Shown one piece after another: positions 33,611 to 42,743 of a stretch of 57,737 nt of DNA. Below the pieces are notes generated by a model that was given only the letters and a program-made list of their open reading frames with translations, ran no database searches and was not told the DNA's origin. How positions within the stretch are numbered: position 1 is the stretch's first letter; every line of letters begins with the position of its first letter. The position numbers were made by a program, and so were the translations under genes. Source of the DNA: CTSoil-075 sp964292325 (GTDB taxonomy: Bacteria > Bacillota > Negativicutes > DSM-13327); assembly GCA_964292325.1 (NCBI GenBank), contig CAXYVG010000010.1:1-57737 (forward strand). Reading direction: 5' to 3'.

Positions 33611-35212
33611 CTATTTACGTAGGAGTCCTAGTTTATACAATCTATCAGCCAAAGCCATACCAATTTTAGGGACTTTTTCAAGTTCCCGTTGTCGTATACC
33701 ACCCAGTAGTAAAATCATGACACCATACACTATACCACCGACGCTGATAGATAACAAGGTTGCAATGGTATTATGAAAAGTTTTAAGCATAATACCATCA
33801 TATAATAATAGTACGCTCCCTCCCATTACAATCGTAGCTATAACCGTTTTCATCGTGTCCTTTATATCAATACTAAATCCTACATAACGATACACAAAAT
33901 ACATATTGAGCAACGCTGCTACACCAAAATCAATATTTGTCGCCCAAGCTGCCCCCTGAATGCCAAGCGTCGGCATTGCAGTCAGTTGCCAGCTCGTAAC
34001 GATTTTTACAATAGCAGCAAATATCATGTTCAGTAAAGGAATCGTCGTATGTCCAAGCCCCTGTAATACCCCTGTACTAACTTGATGTATACCAAGCAAT
34101 ACAATACTAAGTGATAAAATTGCAATTGGCATACCAGCATTCGGTGTACCATAGAGCATCTGAGATATGGGAGTCGCGAGTAGACACATCCCAACAAAAC
34201 TAGGGATTGTAATTAAATTAGCAATTCTCATAGCCATCGATACACGCTGAAAAATACGCGTGTGATCCCGTAAGGTAAAAGCCTCTGATACCGCAGGTAC
34301 CAAACTCGCAGCTAGTGAAGCAGTCAGAATGGTTGGTAAATTAATCAAAGCTACTGCCATACCACTCAGATAACCAAACAGTTCTGTAGCCTGCCCTACG
34401 GTATAGCCAGCGACTTCTAACCGTGCTGGAACAATAAATAAATCAATGCTCGCTACCACTGGCAGCATAATATTAGCCAGTGATACTGGTAGAGCCAATT
34501 TTACAATTCGCGATATAATAGCAAAACTTGATTCCTGATGGACATTCGGTTGTGTTGCCATTTTGCATTTCAAATCAGCGCGTTGACGATAATAATAATA
34601 AATTAATACTAATAAACCCACCAATGCTCCTGGCGCTGCACCAAAACTAGCACCAGCCGCTGCATACTCAAGACCTAGCGGAAGTAAGTAATAGGCAAGA
34701 AAAATCATAGTTACAACTCTACAAAGTTGTTCAAATATCTGTGAGACAGCCGTTGGTGTCATCATCTGCATTCCCTGAAAATATCCACGATAACTCGATA
34801 ATACCGTAACAAAAAATATTGCTGGTGCTAACGCTGCAATCGCATAATAAGCCCTAGCATCTCGGACAAAATGTTGATCAATCAACCATCCCGCACCAAA
34901 ATATAATAAGAAAGTAAATATAAGTCCTGTTACTGCAAGCAATCCTAATGAAATACGAAATACTCGATTTGCACCACGAAAATCCGATAACGCTACTTTT
35001 TCAGCAACGATAATCGAAATTGCAATTGGAATACCCGCTGATGAAATACTGAGTGCCAATTGATAAATCGGATAAGCCATCTGATATAGCCCGATACCTT
35101 CTCCGCCTAACAATCGCGATAATAAAATGCGATTGACTGAACCAATAATCTTTACAATAACACCAGCAAGCGTTAAGATTAAGGCTCCTTTTAAAAATGT
35201 ACTTTTACTCAC
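33611..35212 (-). CDS. spoVB: Stage V sporulation protein B-like flippase (SpoVB / MOP superfamily)
   Basis: A 533-residue polytopic membrane protein with about 14 TM helices, of the polysaccharide/lipid flippase MOP superfamily. The N-terminus matches SpoVB/YabM (FLKGALILTLAGVIVKIIGSVNRI, GEGIGLYQMAYPIY). It probably flips lipid-linked precursors for spore cortex or cell wall. In Bacillus the corresponding cluster position is occupied by yabM, a paralogue of spoVB, so either symbol could apply. The start is GTG with GAGGAAGG upstream. Position between spoVT and yabN is conserved. Confidence 0.85.
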   Translation of the reverse strand: MSKSTFLKGALILTLAGVIVKIIGSVNRILLSRLLGGEGIGLYQMAYPIYQLALSISSAGIPIAISIIVAEKVALSDFRGANRVFRISLGLLAVTGLIFTFLLYFGAGWLIDQHFVRDARAYYAIAALAPAIFFVTVLSSYRGYFQGMQMMTPTAVSQIFEQLCRVVTMIFLAYYLLPLGLEYAAAGASFGAAPGALVGLLVLIYYYYRQRADLKCKMATQPNVHQESSFAIISRIVKLALPVSLANIMLPVVASIDLFIVPARLEVAGYTVGQATELFGYLSGMAVALINLPTILTASLAASLVPAVSEAFTLRDHTRIFQRVSMAMRIANLITIPSFVGMCLLATPISQMLYGTPNAGMPIAILSLSIVLLGIHQVSTGVLQGLGHTTIPLLNMIFAAIVKIVTSWQLTAMPTLGIQGAAWATNIDFGVAALLNMYFVYRYVGFSIDIKDTMKTVIATIVMGGSVLLLYDGIMLKTFHNTIATLLSISVGGIVYGVMILLLGGIRQRELEKVPKIGMALADRLYKLGLLRK

Positions 35213-35386
35213 CTGCGTCCTTCCTCTCTACGACATTCGAGTCTTATGCTATATATAGCAAAAACTATTTACTTCCAGTACTTTTTTTTAATTTTTGCCG
35301 CATTTAGGTTGCTTCTTTGGAGCAAATTCTATTATAGCAAAATACAATCATTAGTAAAACAAATTCTGTAAAAACCATAACTAGAA

Positions 35387-35412
35387 AAGTAGCGAACCGC
35401 TGTCCGCTACTT
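35387..35412 (-). terminator. Terminator-like hairpin after spoVT
   Basis: An 8-bp stem (AAGTAGCG / CGCTACTT) with a 10-base loop, followed by TTTCTAG on the minus strand. Confidence 0.5.
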
Positions 35413-35432
35413 AGTAATTAAAAAATACTTCC

Positions 35433-36005
35433 CTATGGAACCATTTGTTTTGCGAGAAATCCGGCTGCCGTTTCAGCTAACTTGACTTCCATATCCCCCA
35501 TCTCCAAGCCTGGTTGCTTAGAGCAAATAATGACTACACCGATTGCAGAACCTTCCACGATAATAGGAGCCATTACTTCGGCTGTGAATTTACATGCTTC
35601 TTCATTATCATCGCTATCAACAATGCATCCCTTACAACCTTTCCCTTCTGCAAGATTGTTTAGCAAGACGGCCTTTCGATCTTCCATCACCTTTTCAACA
35701 ACAGTACCTAATGGCTTATTCAAAAATTCTTTCTTAGATGAGCCAGCCACAGCAACGATCGCATCTCGATCGGCGATCAAGATAATATGTCCGATAGCCT
35801 CATATAGTGAATCAGCATATTCCTTTGCAAAATCACCAAGTTCACTTACTGGAGAGTATTTTTTTAAGATTACTTCTCCCTCTCGATCAACATATATCTC
35901 TAATGGATCACCTTCTCGAATCCTCAATGTGCGCCTTATTTCTTTTGGTATCACAATTCTACCTAAATCATCAATTCTTCTTACAATTCCAGTAGCTTTC
36001 ACCAT
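35433..36005 (-). CDS. spoVT: Stage V sporulation protein T, forespore transcription regulator
   Basis: A 190-residue regulator that modulates sigma-G-dependent genes. Residues 1-50 form an AbrB-type swapped-hairpin DNA-binding domain (GIVRRIDDLGRIVIPKEIRR). The rest is a GAF-like domain. Within it a cysteine cluster GCKGCIVDSDD...EEAC could bind metal or sense redox; whether this is common to the family I cannot check here. ATG start after GGGGGG. A good sigma-G-type promoter lies 40 bases upstream, matching its known forespore expression. mfd is upstream and spoVB downstream, as in Bacillus. Confidence 0.96.
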   Translation of the reverse strand: MVKATGIVRRIDDLGRIVIPKEIRRTLRIREGDPLEIYVDREGEVILKKYSPVSELGDFAKEYADSLYEAIGHIILIADRDAIVAVAGSSKKEFLNKPLGTVVEKVMEDRKAVLLNNLAEGKGCKGCIVDSDDNEEACKFTAEVMAPIIVEGSAIGVVIICSKQPGLEMGDMEVKLAETAAGFLAKQMVP

Positions 36006-36047
36006 TATCCCCCCTTTTCTACATATTTTTACATCGGATTTCAGTGA

Positions 36048-36078
36048 TAGTATATATCCAAACTAACATTTTTATTCA
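36048..36078 (-). promoter_or_regulatory. Sigma-G-type promoter of spoVT
   Basis: Minus strand TGAATA at 36073-36078, an 18-base spacer, TATACTA at 36048-36054. The sigma-G consensus is TGMATA and CATACTA with 17-18 bases. spoVT is a known sigma-G gene in Bacillus, which supports the call. Confidence 0.6.
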
Positions 36079-36111
36079 CATGTATTTACCATTTTTTTAA
36101 TATCGCAAATA

Positions 36112-39100
36112 CTATCTTTTCTGATCATCCACAATATCGGAACTAGCAATTAATGTAGAAAATACCTTTACTAACCAAGGAAGCAATGACTGATTGCTGA
36201 TCTGTACCGTCTTTAATTTAATACCTCCAGGGTAAATGTTCACTCGGTTTGGAAACTTTTCTTTTAATTCCATAATATGGGTCGCGTCTACATTGGGGCG
36301 ATCAATAAACATGACTTCAATCAGGGTCGGGTGCTGAATTACAGAACGGATACCAATATTGCGTGCTAAATTTTTTATTTTGACGACTTCCAATAAATTT
36401 AGCACACAGGCAGGGGGTTCACCAAATCGATCAATGAGTTCATCTAGTAAATCTGTAACATGTTCTTCACTTCGACTGGCAGCAATGCGTTGGTATATTT
36501 CAATTTTATGCATAGCATCACTAATATAGTCGCCACTAATATAGGCATCTACATTAAATTCCAATACAGGTTCTGCTGGCAATTCAACAACTTTTCCTGT
36601 TTTCAATTTTTGTACGGCTTCATCGAGCAAACGACAATACATTTCAAAGCCCACACTCACAATATTCCCATGTTGCTGTGCACCTAAGATATTACCAGCA
36701 CCACGGATTTCCAAATCACGCATAGCAATTTTAAAGCCTGCTCCCAGTTCCGCAAATTCTTTAATCGCCTGTAAACGTTTTTCAGCGACTTCTGTCAATA
36801 CTTTATCCTGCCGGTAAGTAAAGTAGGCAAAGGCCATACGGTGTGAACGTCCCACCCGCCCCCTCATCTGATATAACTGAGACAAACCAAATCGATCGGC
36901 ATCATATACAATAATCGTATTGGCATTTGGTACATCAAGGCCATTTTCAATAATACTCGTACATAACAGCACATCATCATGTCCTTCGTAAAAGTCAAGC
37001 ATCGATCGTTCTAGTAACTCTTCTGGCATTTGCCCATGAGCAACTCGAATTTTAGCATCCGGCAACATTTCTGATAACCGTCGATACATCTTATCAATGG
37101 TTTGGACTCGATTATAAACAAAATATACTTGCCCGCCCCGTTTTAATTCTCTAGTAATGGCATCGCGAATAATTTCTTCTTGATATTCGACAACATAACT
37201 TTGCACGGGAAAACGTTCTTCCGGCGGAGTCTCAATAATACTCATATCGCGAGCACCTACTAATGACATGTGTAATGTCCTAGGAATTGGTGTCGCGCTT
37301 AATGTTAATATATCAATATGAGAACACCAACGTTTGAGCTTTTCTTTTTGTTTTACACCAAAACGTTGTTCTTCATCGACTACAAGAAGTCCAATATCCT
37401 TAAACGTTACATCGGACTGCAAAATACGATGTGTACCAATTAGCACATCAACATTACCAGCGGCTAAGCGCTCAATTGTAGCTCGTTGTTCCTTAGCACT
37501 ACGAAAGCGACTAATGACATCCACTACAAGTCCAGAATCCGCAAACCGAGCACTAAATGTCTGGTAATGTTGCTGTGCAAGCACAGTGGTTGGTACTAAT
37601 ACAGCAACCTGTTTGCCATTCATCACTGCTTTAAAAGCTGCTCGAATCGCAACTTCCGTTTTACCAAACCCTACGTCACCACAAAGTAAACGATCCATAG
37701 GCCTTAGTTGCTCCATATCTGCTTTGATTTCAGCAATTGCCGCCAGTTGATCTGGCGTTTCTTCATAAGGAAAAGCATCCTCAAATTCTTTTTGCCAAGG
37801 CGTATCCGCATTAAAGGCAAATCCTGATGAAACCTGTCTTTGCGCATATATTTCTAGCAATTCTTTCGCCATATCAGCTACTGCTTTTTCCGCTTTACCC
37901 TTAGCCTTTACCCATTCACTACCGCCCATTTTACTAAGGCGAGGTGCATCACCATCTGTTCCAATATATTTTTGTAATAATTGTACCTGATCAGTGGGAA
38001 CATATAATTTATCTTCTCCAGCATAACGAATATGTAAATAATCCTTGTGAACATTACCAACAACAAGAGTTTCTACACCTACATATTTACCAATACCATG
38101 ATTGACATGTACAACATAATCGCCGATCTTAATATCACGAAAATAGGCAATTTGCTGACCTTTGGCTACTCTTGGGCGAGGCTTTTTCTTTTGGCGACCA
38201 ATAATATCCTTCTCTGTCAGTATAACCAAATGAGCATGAGGTAATTCAAATCCTACGGATACTGTCCCAACAGTCACCACCGTAGCTCCCGCCGCTAACC
38301 TGTCTAAATTCTCGGCAAACGTAGCATGAATGCCCTCTTCAACCAAATTATGTTGCATTGACAATGCCTTTTCACGATTAGACATAAAAATAGCCGTGTG
38401 AAATTGATGTTCCTGCCAATTTTTCAGTTCGGTTATCAGTAGATCCATCTGACCATGGAAAGGAGCCACCCCTTTTGCCGTAATACTGATCACTTCCTCA
38501 GGTTCACTATAAGGAATTTTCTGAAGCATTAACGATATATACAATACATTATATTGGAAAGCTACCAGTGTTATATCTGACCAGTTACATGCATGTTTCT
38601 TTATTTCAGGATTTTCTTTCCGCAATTTAGTAATTTGTTCTCTAATTCGCGCTGTTTCATCAAAAATAACAACAGCATGATCCGGTAAATAAGATAAAAA
38701 TACCGTGTGCTTTGATTGTTTGCCAACCTCAGTCAGTGGCAATATATCAATCTGCACTACATTGTTCAGAGAGCGCTGTGTAATAACATCAAATTCACGT
38801 AGTGAATCCACTTCATCACCAAATAATTCTAAACGGATGGGTATCTTATGATTAATGGGGAAGATATCAAAAATACCACCTCTAATACTAAACTGCCCTA
38901 TACCATCGACTTGATCAACACGTTCATAACCAAATTCCACCAATGATTCAATCAATTGTTCACGCAATATGGTAGTACCGCTACTGATTGTTATCCGATT
39001 ATTTTCAAAATCAGCTCTTGCTAACACCTTTTGTATAACGGCTTCAGCGGTCGCCAACACAATTACTTTTTCGCCTCGTACAATACGTCCAAGTACATCC

Positions 39101-39411
39101 ATACGTTGCGCCACTAGTTCTATCCCCTTAGCAGCAGCTGTAAATGTAACAATATCTAAAGCAGGTAATTCAAGTATTGTAGCCTCGGGAACAAATATCT
39201 CCAAATCAGAGCGCAGCTGATCCACCGATTCATTATTGCTAGTAACGATGACCGTGGTCTTAGGATCCGAGCGATAAGCAGCTGCGAAAAATACACTTTT
39301 CTGTACACCTGTCAATCCATAAATTTGTCTCTGACCAGCATCAAGTCCATATACCGCAATCGCTCTTTTCATACCCTGATCCATCTGCATTACATCAAGT
39401 AAATTATTCAT
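36112..39411 (-). CDS. mfd: Transcription-repair coupling factor Mfd
   Basis: A 1099-residue ATP-dependent translocase that removes RNA polymerase stalled at DNA lesions and recruits UvrA. The N-terminal UvrB-like region contains GGIFDIFP. The RNA polymerase-interacting domain is around VVHVNHGIGKYVG. The helicase core has Walker A GDVGFGKTE, VVDEEQRFG, SATPIPRT and RVGRS. The C-terminal TRCF domain is complete. It is somewhat shorter than Bacillus Mfd. I prefer ATG 39411, with GAGG at correct spacing, over a GTG two codons upstream. It lies between fin and spoVT as in Bacillus. Confidence 0.96.
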   Translation of the reverse strand: MNNLLDVMQMDQGMKRAIAVYGLDAGQRQIYGLTGVQKSVFFAAAYRSDPKTTVIVTSNNESVDQLRSDLEIFVPEATILELPALDIVTFTAAAKGIELVAQRMDVLGRIVRGEKVIVLATAEAVIQKVLARADFENNRITISSGTTILREQLIESLVEFGYERVDQVDGIGQFSIRGGIFDIFPINHKIPIRLELFGDEVDSLREFDVITQRSLNNVVQIDILPLTEVGKQSKHTVFLSYLPDHAVVIFDETARIREQITKLRKENPEIKKHACNWSDITLVAFQYNVLYISLMLQKIPYSEPEEVISITAKGVAPFHGQMDLLITELKNWQEHQFHTAIFMSNREKALSMQHNLVEEGIHATFAENLDRLAAGATVVTVGTVSVGFELPHAHLVILTEKDIIGRQKKKPRPRVAKGQQIAYFRDIKIGDYVVHVNHGIGKYVGVETLVVGNVHKDYLHIRYAGEDKLYVPTDQVQLLQKYIGTDGDAPRLSKMGGSEWVKAKGKAEKAVADMAKELLEIYAQRQVSSGFAFNADTPWQKEFEDAFPYEETPDQLAAIAEIKADMEQLRPMDRLLCGDVGFGKTEVAIRAAFKAVMNGKQVAVLVPTTVLAQQHYQTFSARFADSGLVVDVISRFRSAKEQRATIERLAAGNVDVLIGTHRILQSDVTFKDIGLLVVDEEQRFGVKQKEKLKRWCSHIDILTLSATPIPRTLHMSLVGARDMSIIETPPEERFPVQSYVVEYQEEIIRDAITRELKRGGQVYFVYNRVQTIDKMYRRLSEMLPDAKIRVAHGQMPEELLERSMLDFYEGHDDVLLCTSIIENGLDVPNANTIIVYDADRFGLSQLYQMRGRVGRSHRMAFAYFTYRQDKVLTEVAEKRLQAIKEFAELGAGFKIAMRDLEIRGAGNILGAQQHGNIVSVGFEMYCRLLDEAVQKLKTGKVVELPAEPVLEFNVDAYISGDYISDAMHKIEIYQRIAASRSEEHVTDLLDELIDRFGEPPACVLNLLEVVKIKNLARNIGIRSVIQHPTLIEVMFIDRPNVDATHIMELKEKFPNRVNIYPGGIKLKTVQISNQSLLPWLVKVFSTLIASSDIVDDQKR

Positions 39412-39538
39412 AGACACCTCATCTTATAGAAAAGCACGAATACGCTTTTCAAATTATAAACTACGTTAAACACAAAGTCTGCCTCTTCGCAGCCATTGTG
39501 TTACATGGTAATCAGTATGATAAAACCACAGCTAAAAG

Positions 39539-39562
39539 GGGCTTTAGCTGTTGCTAAAGCCC
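39539..39562 (-). terminator. Terminator after fin
   Basis: A 10-bp GC-rich stem (GGGCTTTAGC / GCTAAAGCCC) with a 4-base loop followed by CTTTT on the minus strand. It separates fin from mfd. Confidence 0.7.
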
Positions 39563-39596
39563 TAGTATATTTATTTTACACTTCAACTCATACATT

Positions 39597-39836
39597 TTAG
39601 TGTAGAAGATTAGTTTTCAGTTGACTTGTATTGTCATTGGCTAAACCTAATCGTTCTATGCACTCATCACATAATGAATATACATACATAGCATTTGCCA
39701 ACAAGTCAATTTTTATTATATCTTGACGTTCTTCTGCCGTCAAGCAATCAAAGCCAAATTTAACTTCATCTACTTGATCTACCTCGATCATATCAATCGC
39801 TTCGCCACAATGCTCACAACTATAATATATTTTCAT
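39597..39836 (-). CDS. fin: Anti-sigma-F factor Fin
   Basis: A 79-residue zinc protein of the YabK/Fin family. Cysteines 7, 10, 56 and 59 form two CxxC knuckles (CEHC, CDEC), and the central FGFDCLTAEERQDII block matches Bacillus Fin (LGF..LTNEERNDMI). Fin binds and inhibits sigma F and so promotes the switch to sigma G in the forespore. It lies just upstream of mfd, its known Bacillus position. ATG start with GAGGAG upstream. A forespore-type -10 lies at 39858-39867. Confidence 0.88.
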   Translation of the reverse strand: MKIYYSCEHCGEAIDMIEVDQVDEVKFGFDCLTAEERQDIIKIDLLANAMYVYSLCDECIERLGLANDNTSQLKTNLLH

Positions 39837-39857
39837 AAGAATTTATCTCCTCAAAAT

Positions 39858-39867
39858 TAGTATATCC
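39858..39867 (-). promoter_or_regulatory. Sigma-F/G-like -10 of fin
   Basis: Minus-strand GGATATACTA fits the sigma-F -10 pattern GGnnAnAHTR completely. No convincing -35 is at the expected distance, so this is a tentative call supported by the known sigma-F control of fin. Confidence 0.35.
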
Positions 39868-39885
39868 ACTCTTTCTGCTAATCAT

Positions 39886-40272
39886 TTAAGCGGATAAACG
39901 AATCCATGTGATATTCCAAATCAAATGTGCTGCTATTGCTATCACGATTGCTAAAAAGATACTCTCACTGAGTTTAAACGCAGCAACCGTTACCACTCCA
40001 AACAAGGTATGTCCTGAAATACTTAACAATGCAGCAATTCGCCCTCGCTCTTTACTACGTTGTTGATACCAATCGTAGCTTGCCTCCAAAACACCAAATA
40101 TCATATGAGTGATGATAATGTCCGCTGCTAAATAATAGGAACAGAGTGTTTTACTTACCTCTTCTACCACTGGGCTATAACTAATCACAACCTTTATTCC
40201 AACATACTTTAGCAATAACTTATTTAATAAAAAACTAAGTCCAGCCATTAAGCAACCAATTACATACCCCAT
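39886..40272 (-). CDS. Small PrsW/CAAX-protease-like membrane protein
   Basis: A 128-residue polytopic protein with about four hydrophobic segments. Conserved polar residues sit in the order of the PrsW/CPBP intramembrane protease superfamily: E37-E38-x-x-K41, F59-x3-E63 (FGVLE), H88 (SGHTLFG) and H116-x3-N120 (HLIWN). It is much shorter than typical PrsW (about 220), so it is a minimal version. ATG 40272 has AAAGGAG 5 bases upstream; the frame is open further but would begin inside repeat copy B. In Bacillus PrsW cleaves the anti-sigma factor RsiW; the target here is unknown. It lies upstream of fin. Confidence 0.65.
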   Translation of the reverse strand: MGYVIGCLMAGLSFLLNKLLLKYVGIKVVISYSPVVEEVSKTLCSYYLAADIIITHMIFGVLEASYDWYQQRSKERGRIAALLSISGHTLFGVVTVAAFKLSESIFLAIVIAIAAHLIWNITWIRLSA

Positions 40273-40334
40273 AGTAACTCCTTTATCTACAATAGCAATG
40301 AAAATATTATTGCCGATATGCAGTGCTATTATAC

Positions 40335-40433
40335 TAAGAAAAGACTTGGTTTCGACCAAGTCCGCAGACGAAGGTCGAAGCCTTAGTCGTTCTTACTTGA
40401 AATCGAGAATTGTTATACTTTCTGATTCCGCAA
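40335..40433. repeat. Dispersed 100-bp structured repeat, copy B
   Basis: Second copy of the element at 29306-29405, same orientation, again placed after a gene-end terminator (40457-40483) and before the next minus-strand gene. The first 36 bases are identical to copy A; later differences mostly preserve pairing. A minus-strand TATAAT (40328-40333) abuts its edge. Confidence 0.75.
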
Positions 40434-40456
40434 GTAAGACTTCAGATGTAAAAAAC

Positions 40457-40483
40457 AGGTCTGAGCACTAGAAACTCAAACCT
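40457..40483 (-). terminator. Terminator after the M23 peptidase gene
   Basis: A 9-bp stem with one G-U pair, followed on the minus strand by GTTTTTTA. Confidence 0.7.
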
Positions 40484-40493
40484 ATTTTAAAGA

Positions 40494-41408
40494 TTAGGGC
40501 AATATACTGTATGGATTAATAGGTACGCCATTTTTTCGCACTTCAAAATGCAGATGTGGCCCCGTCGAATTCCCAGTACTCCCCATATAGGCAATCGGTT
40601 GCCCACCCTTAATATATTGACCATCTTGTACAATGGCTTCGCTTAAATGTCCATACAATGTTATATATCCCTGCTCATGTTCAATTACTACAGTAGTACC
40701 ATAGCCACTATACCAACCAGCATGAATCACACGTCCTGACCTAGCAGCTCTTATCTGCGTACCAACATCATTAGCAAGATCAATACCACTATGTAGTCTA
40801 CCCCAGCGATAACCAAAACCAGAAGTCAGCTCTCCTGTTGTAGGCCAGATAAAGCGTTCACCAATACTACGTGATACAGGTGTTTGCGTTCGCGCTACAT
40901 GATGCTCACTTAGCTGTGGTTTCTTTGCGCCCGGAATCAATAGTTTTTCGCCAATCGAAAGTTGCTCGTTACTTTTGGCATTCGCGCTCATAATACTTTG
41001 TACATCAACACCATAAAGATCGGCAATATGCCATAACGAATCCCCTATACTAGTAGTATGTAATACACCTTTCATTGGTAAAATAATCAACCGATCACCT
41101 GTATAAATATCTGTACCAAGAGTATCATTAGCACCCCGCAATGTGTCTACATCGATTTTATACTGTTGAGCAATTGTACTAAGACTTTCACCATCTTGTA
41201 CTGTATGTATTTGGATTTTGGCACCATCAGATGATATCTTAGAATTTATTTTTTCATTCTGAACAATAGACTCCGTCATCTCCATCTGTTCATTTTGTGC
41301 TACGTTAGGCATAGAAACCCAGTATACTGATAATATACTGAAACCTATAGCACTCCCGATCAGTGCCGATAATAATGTAGGACTGTATCGTACTGTAACT
41401 AACTTCAC
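40494..41408 (-). CDS. LysM-M23 cell-wall endopeptidase
   Basis: A 304-residue secreted or membrane-anchored protein. One N-terminal hydrophobic segment (about 12-32) is followed by two LysM repeats (about 67-112 and 116-158, each GDRLIILP/GEKLLIP-ended). The C-terminal M23 metallopeptidase domain has HSGIDLAN (zinc His and Asp) and GPHLHFEVRKNG. It binds peptidoglycan through LysM and cuts peptide bridges, or acts as an activator if degenerate; the zinc ligands look intact. GTG start with GGAGG about 8 bases upstream. It may serve spore cortex or cell separation. Confidence 0.9.
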   Translation of the reverse strand: MKLVTVRYSPTLLSALIGSAIGFSILSVYWVSMPNVAQNEQMEMTESIVQNEKINSKISSDGAKIQIHTVQDGESLSTIAQQYKIDVDTLRGANDTLGTDIYTGDRLIILPMKGVLHTTSIGDSLWHIADLYGVDVQSIMSANAKSNEQLSIGEKLLIPGAKKPQLSEHHVARTQTPVSRSIGERFIWPTTGELTSGFGYRWGRLHSGIDLANDVGTQIRAARSGRVIHAGWYSGYGTTVVIEHEQGYITLYGHLSEAIVQDGQYIKGGQPIAYMGSTGNSTGPHLHFEVRKNGVPINPYSILP

Positions 41409-41450
41409 TGCATAACCTCCGCCTTATTTATTAAAAAAGGTGTAATGAGA

Positions 41451-41510
41451 AATAACCTAGGAGTAATATATTTCCTATTATATATATTATACTCTTAGGT
41501 TATTTTTTTT
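41451..41510. other. Long AT-rich hairpin
   Basis: An imperfect stem of about 21 bp (arms starting AATAACCTA at 41451 and ending AGGTTATT at 41504) followed on the plus strand by T8. It lies in the 190-base gap before the M23 gene and could be a bidirectional terminator or a leader structure. Confidence 0.45.
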
Positions 41511-41554
41511 ATGCAATACTCGTATAAGTAGCAATCAAATACTCCATAGAAAAA

Positions 41555-41586
41555 AGCCAAGTCGCTTTATCAATAACAACTTGGCT
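41555..41586 (-). terminator. Terminator after the zinc-ribbon gene
   Basis: An 8-bp stem (AGCCAAGT / ACTTGGCT) with a 16-base loop, followed by TTTTTT on the minus strand. Confidence 0.7.
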
Positions 41587-41599
41587 CAAATCCATCCAT

Positions 41600-42226
41600 T
41601 TATTGCTTACGATGTGAACGGCGTGGAGGAATAATTTCAATATCTTCTATATTCTCAACATATGCTAAATCTTGTTCTTCTCGCGCTTGTATAATCAATT
41701 GACCACCACATTGAGCGCACTCCAGTCCAATTCCATCAGGCAATACTTCAATCCCGATATCGTTACTACCACAGCGGCAACGCACTCCGCCTTTTTCTGC
41801 CATGTCATGTATTTTATTTAGAGTTTCTAATATAAGTTGAGGATTTTGAATATCATCATCAAATTCCATATCTAATGATAATTTTTCAAACTCAACTTTA
41901 TAATTATTAATGGTTTCTGCGATTACCTGTCTTGATCCAATGAAACCTAATTCAAAGTTTTCTTGCACACAATATATCTTATCAATATCAGCATGCCATA
42001 GACGCTTATTATCAAGGCAAATAATATGATTTGTTTGGCATAACACACAAGGGATGTCAAGCAAACACTGACGATCACCAGTACTGGTAATCGTGGCTTG
42101 TAGTGCGCCACAACTGCATAGAAGTTTTCTGCGTCCCGTATGATTAAAACGTGAAATATTATGCATTTGGATCTTACCACATCGCGGACAATATAATGCT
42201 AGTGTCGAAACAGTGTTAATCAGCAT
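41600..42226 (-). CDS. Conserved multi-zinc-ribbon protein of unknown function
   Basis: A 208-residue cytoplasmic protein. Cysteine pairs occur at C13-C16 (CPRCG), C37-C39 (CSCG), C60-C63, C150-C152 (CRCG) and C170-C173 (CAQCG), with further C54 and C70. The N-terminal half looks like two or more zinc ribbons. A helical linker with an acidic patch (about 100-145) leads to a C-terminal ribbon. The tail is acidic then basic. ATG start with AAAGGAGGGG, chosen over an upstream start that overlaps it. It follows spo0F by 72 bases, so it may share a sporulation context. Function not recognised. Confidence 0.7.
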   Translation of the reverse strand: MLINTVSTLALYCPRCGKIQMHNISRFNHTGRRKLLCSCGALQATITSTGDRQCLLDIPCVLCQTNHIICLDNKRLWHADIDKIYCVQENFELGFIGSRQVIAETINNYKVEFEKLSLDMEFDDDIQNPQLILETLNKIHDMAEKGGVRCRCGSNDIGIEVLPDGIGLECAQCGGQLIIQAREEQDLAYVENIEDIEIIPPRRSHRKQ

Positions 42227-42298
42227 ATCCACCCCTCCTTTCATTTTATTATGCATTTCGCCAAACAATCAACTAATTCCTGCTACTGACGATTTACC

Positions 42299-42700
42299 TT
42301 AGCAAATCTTTAATTCAAAGTCTTTTACGCGAGAAGAAATCGCCTCTTGAATCATCTTACATAATTCAAGAATATCAAAGGGTTTCGTGATATAAGCATA
42401 AGCACCAATTTCTTTCGCATTATTAACTAGTTCCAGTTCACCATATGCTGTCATCATAATCACTTTTTCTGCCTGATTTAGATTTTTTAGTTCAAGCAGA
42501 GTTTCGATTCCATCCATACCTGGCATTTTCATATCCATTAGAATCAAAGCTGGATTCATATCTTTAGCCTTTTGAATCCCCTCATACCCATTAGCAGCAG
42601 TATGTACACTATATCCCTCTTCGGTGAGAACTTCCATCAACAGTCTTCTAATTCCCGGTTGATCATCCACAATTAATACGATCGGTTTGTTATCAGACAT
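42299..42700 (-). CDS. spo0F: Sporulation phosphorelay protein Spo0F
   Basis: A 133-residue stand-alone receiver. It strongly resembles Bacillus Spo0F (VLIVDDQPGIRRLL, DMKMPGMDGIE, MTAYGELE, TKPFDI). The pocket is D12-D13, phosphoacceptor D56, T84 and K106. Spo0F carries phosphate from sporulation kinases to Spo0B and then Spo0A. Many Negativicutes and clostridia lack a full phosphorelay, so its presence is informative. ATG start; AAGGAGG lies about 11 bases upstream. A sigma-H-like promoter precedes it. The proximity to pyrG is the Bacillus arrangement, although four genes intervene here. Confidence 0.88.
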   Translation of the reverse strand: MSDNKPIVLIVDDQPGIRRLLMEVLTEEGYSVHTAANGYEGIQKAKDMNPALILMDMKMPGMDGIETLLELKNLNQAEKVIMMTAYGELELVNNAKEIGAYAYITKPFDILELCKMIQEAISSRVKDFELKIC

Positions 42701-42743
42701 TCTTCGTCTCTACCTCCTTATTTACCTTATGCTATTTATATGT

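Noticed and set aside
40273..40359. Longer N-terminus of the PrsW-like protein
   Set aside because: The extension begins inside the hairpin of repeat copy B and lacks a ribosome site, whereas ATG 40272 has AAAGGAG.
29306..40433. CRISPR array suggested by the 100-bp repeat
   Set aside because: Only two copies 11 kb apart with no spacers; no cas gene is present.
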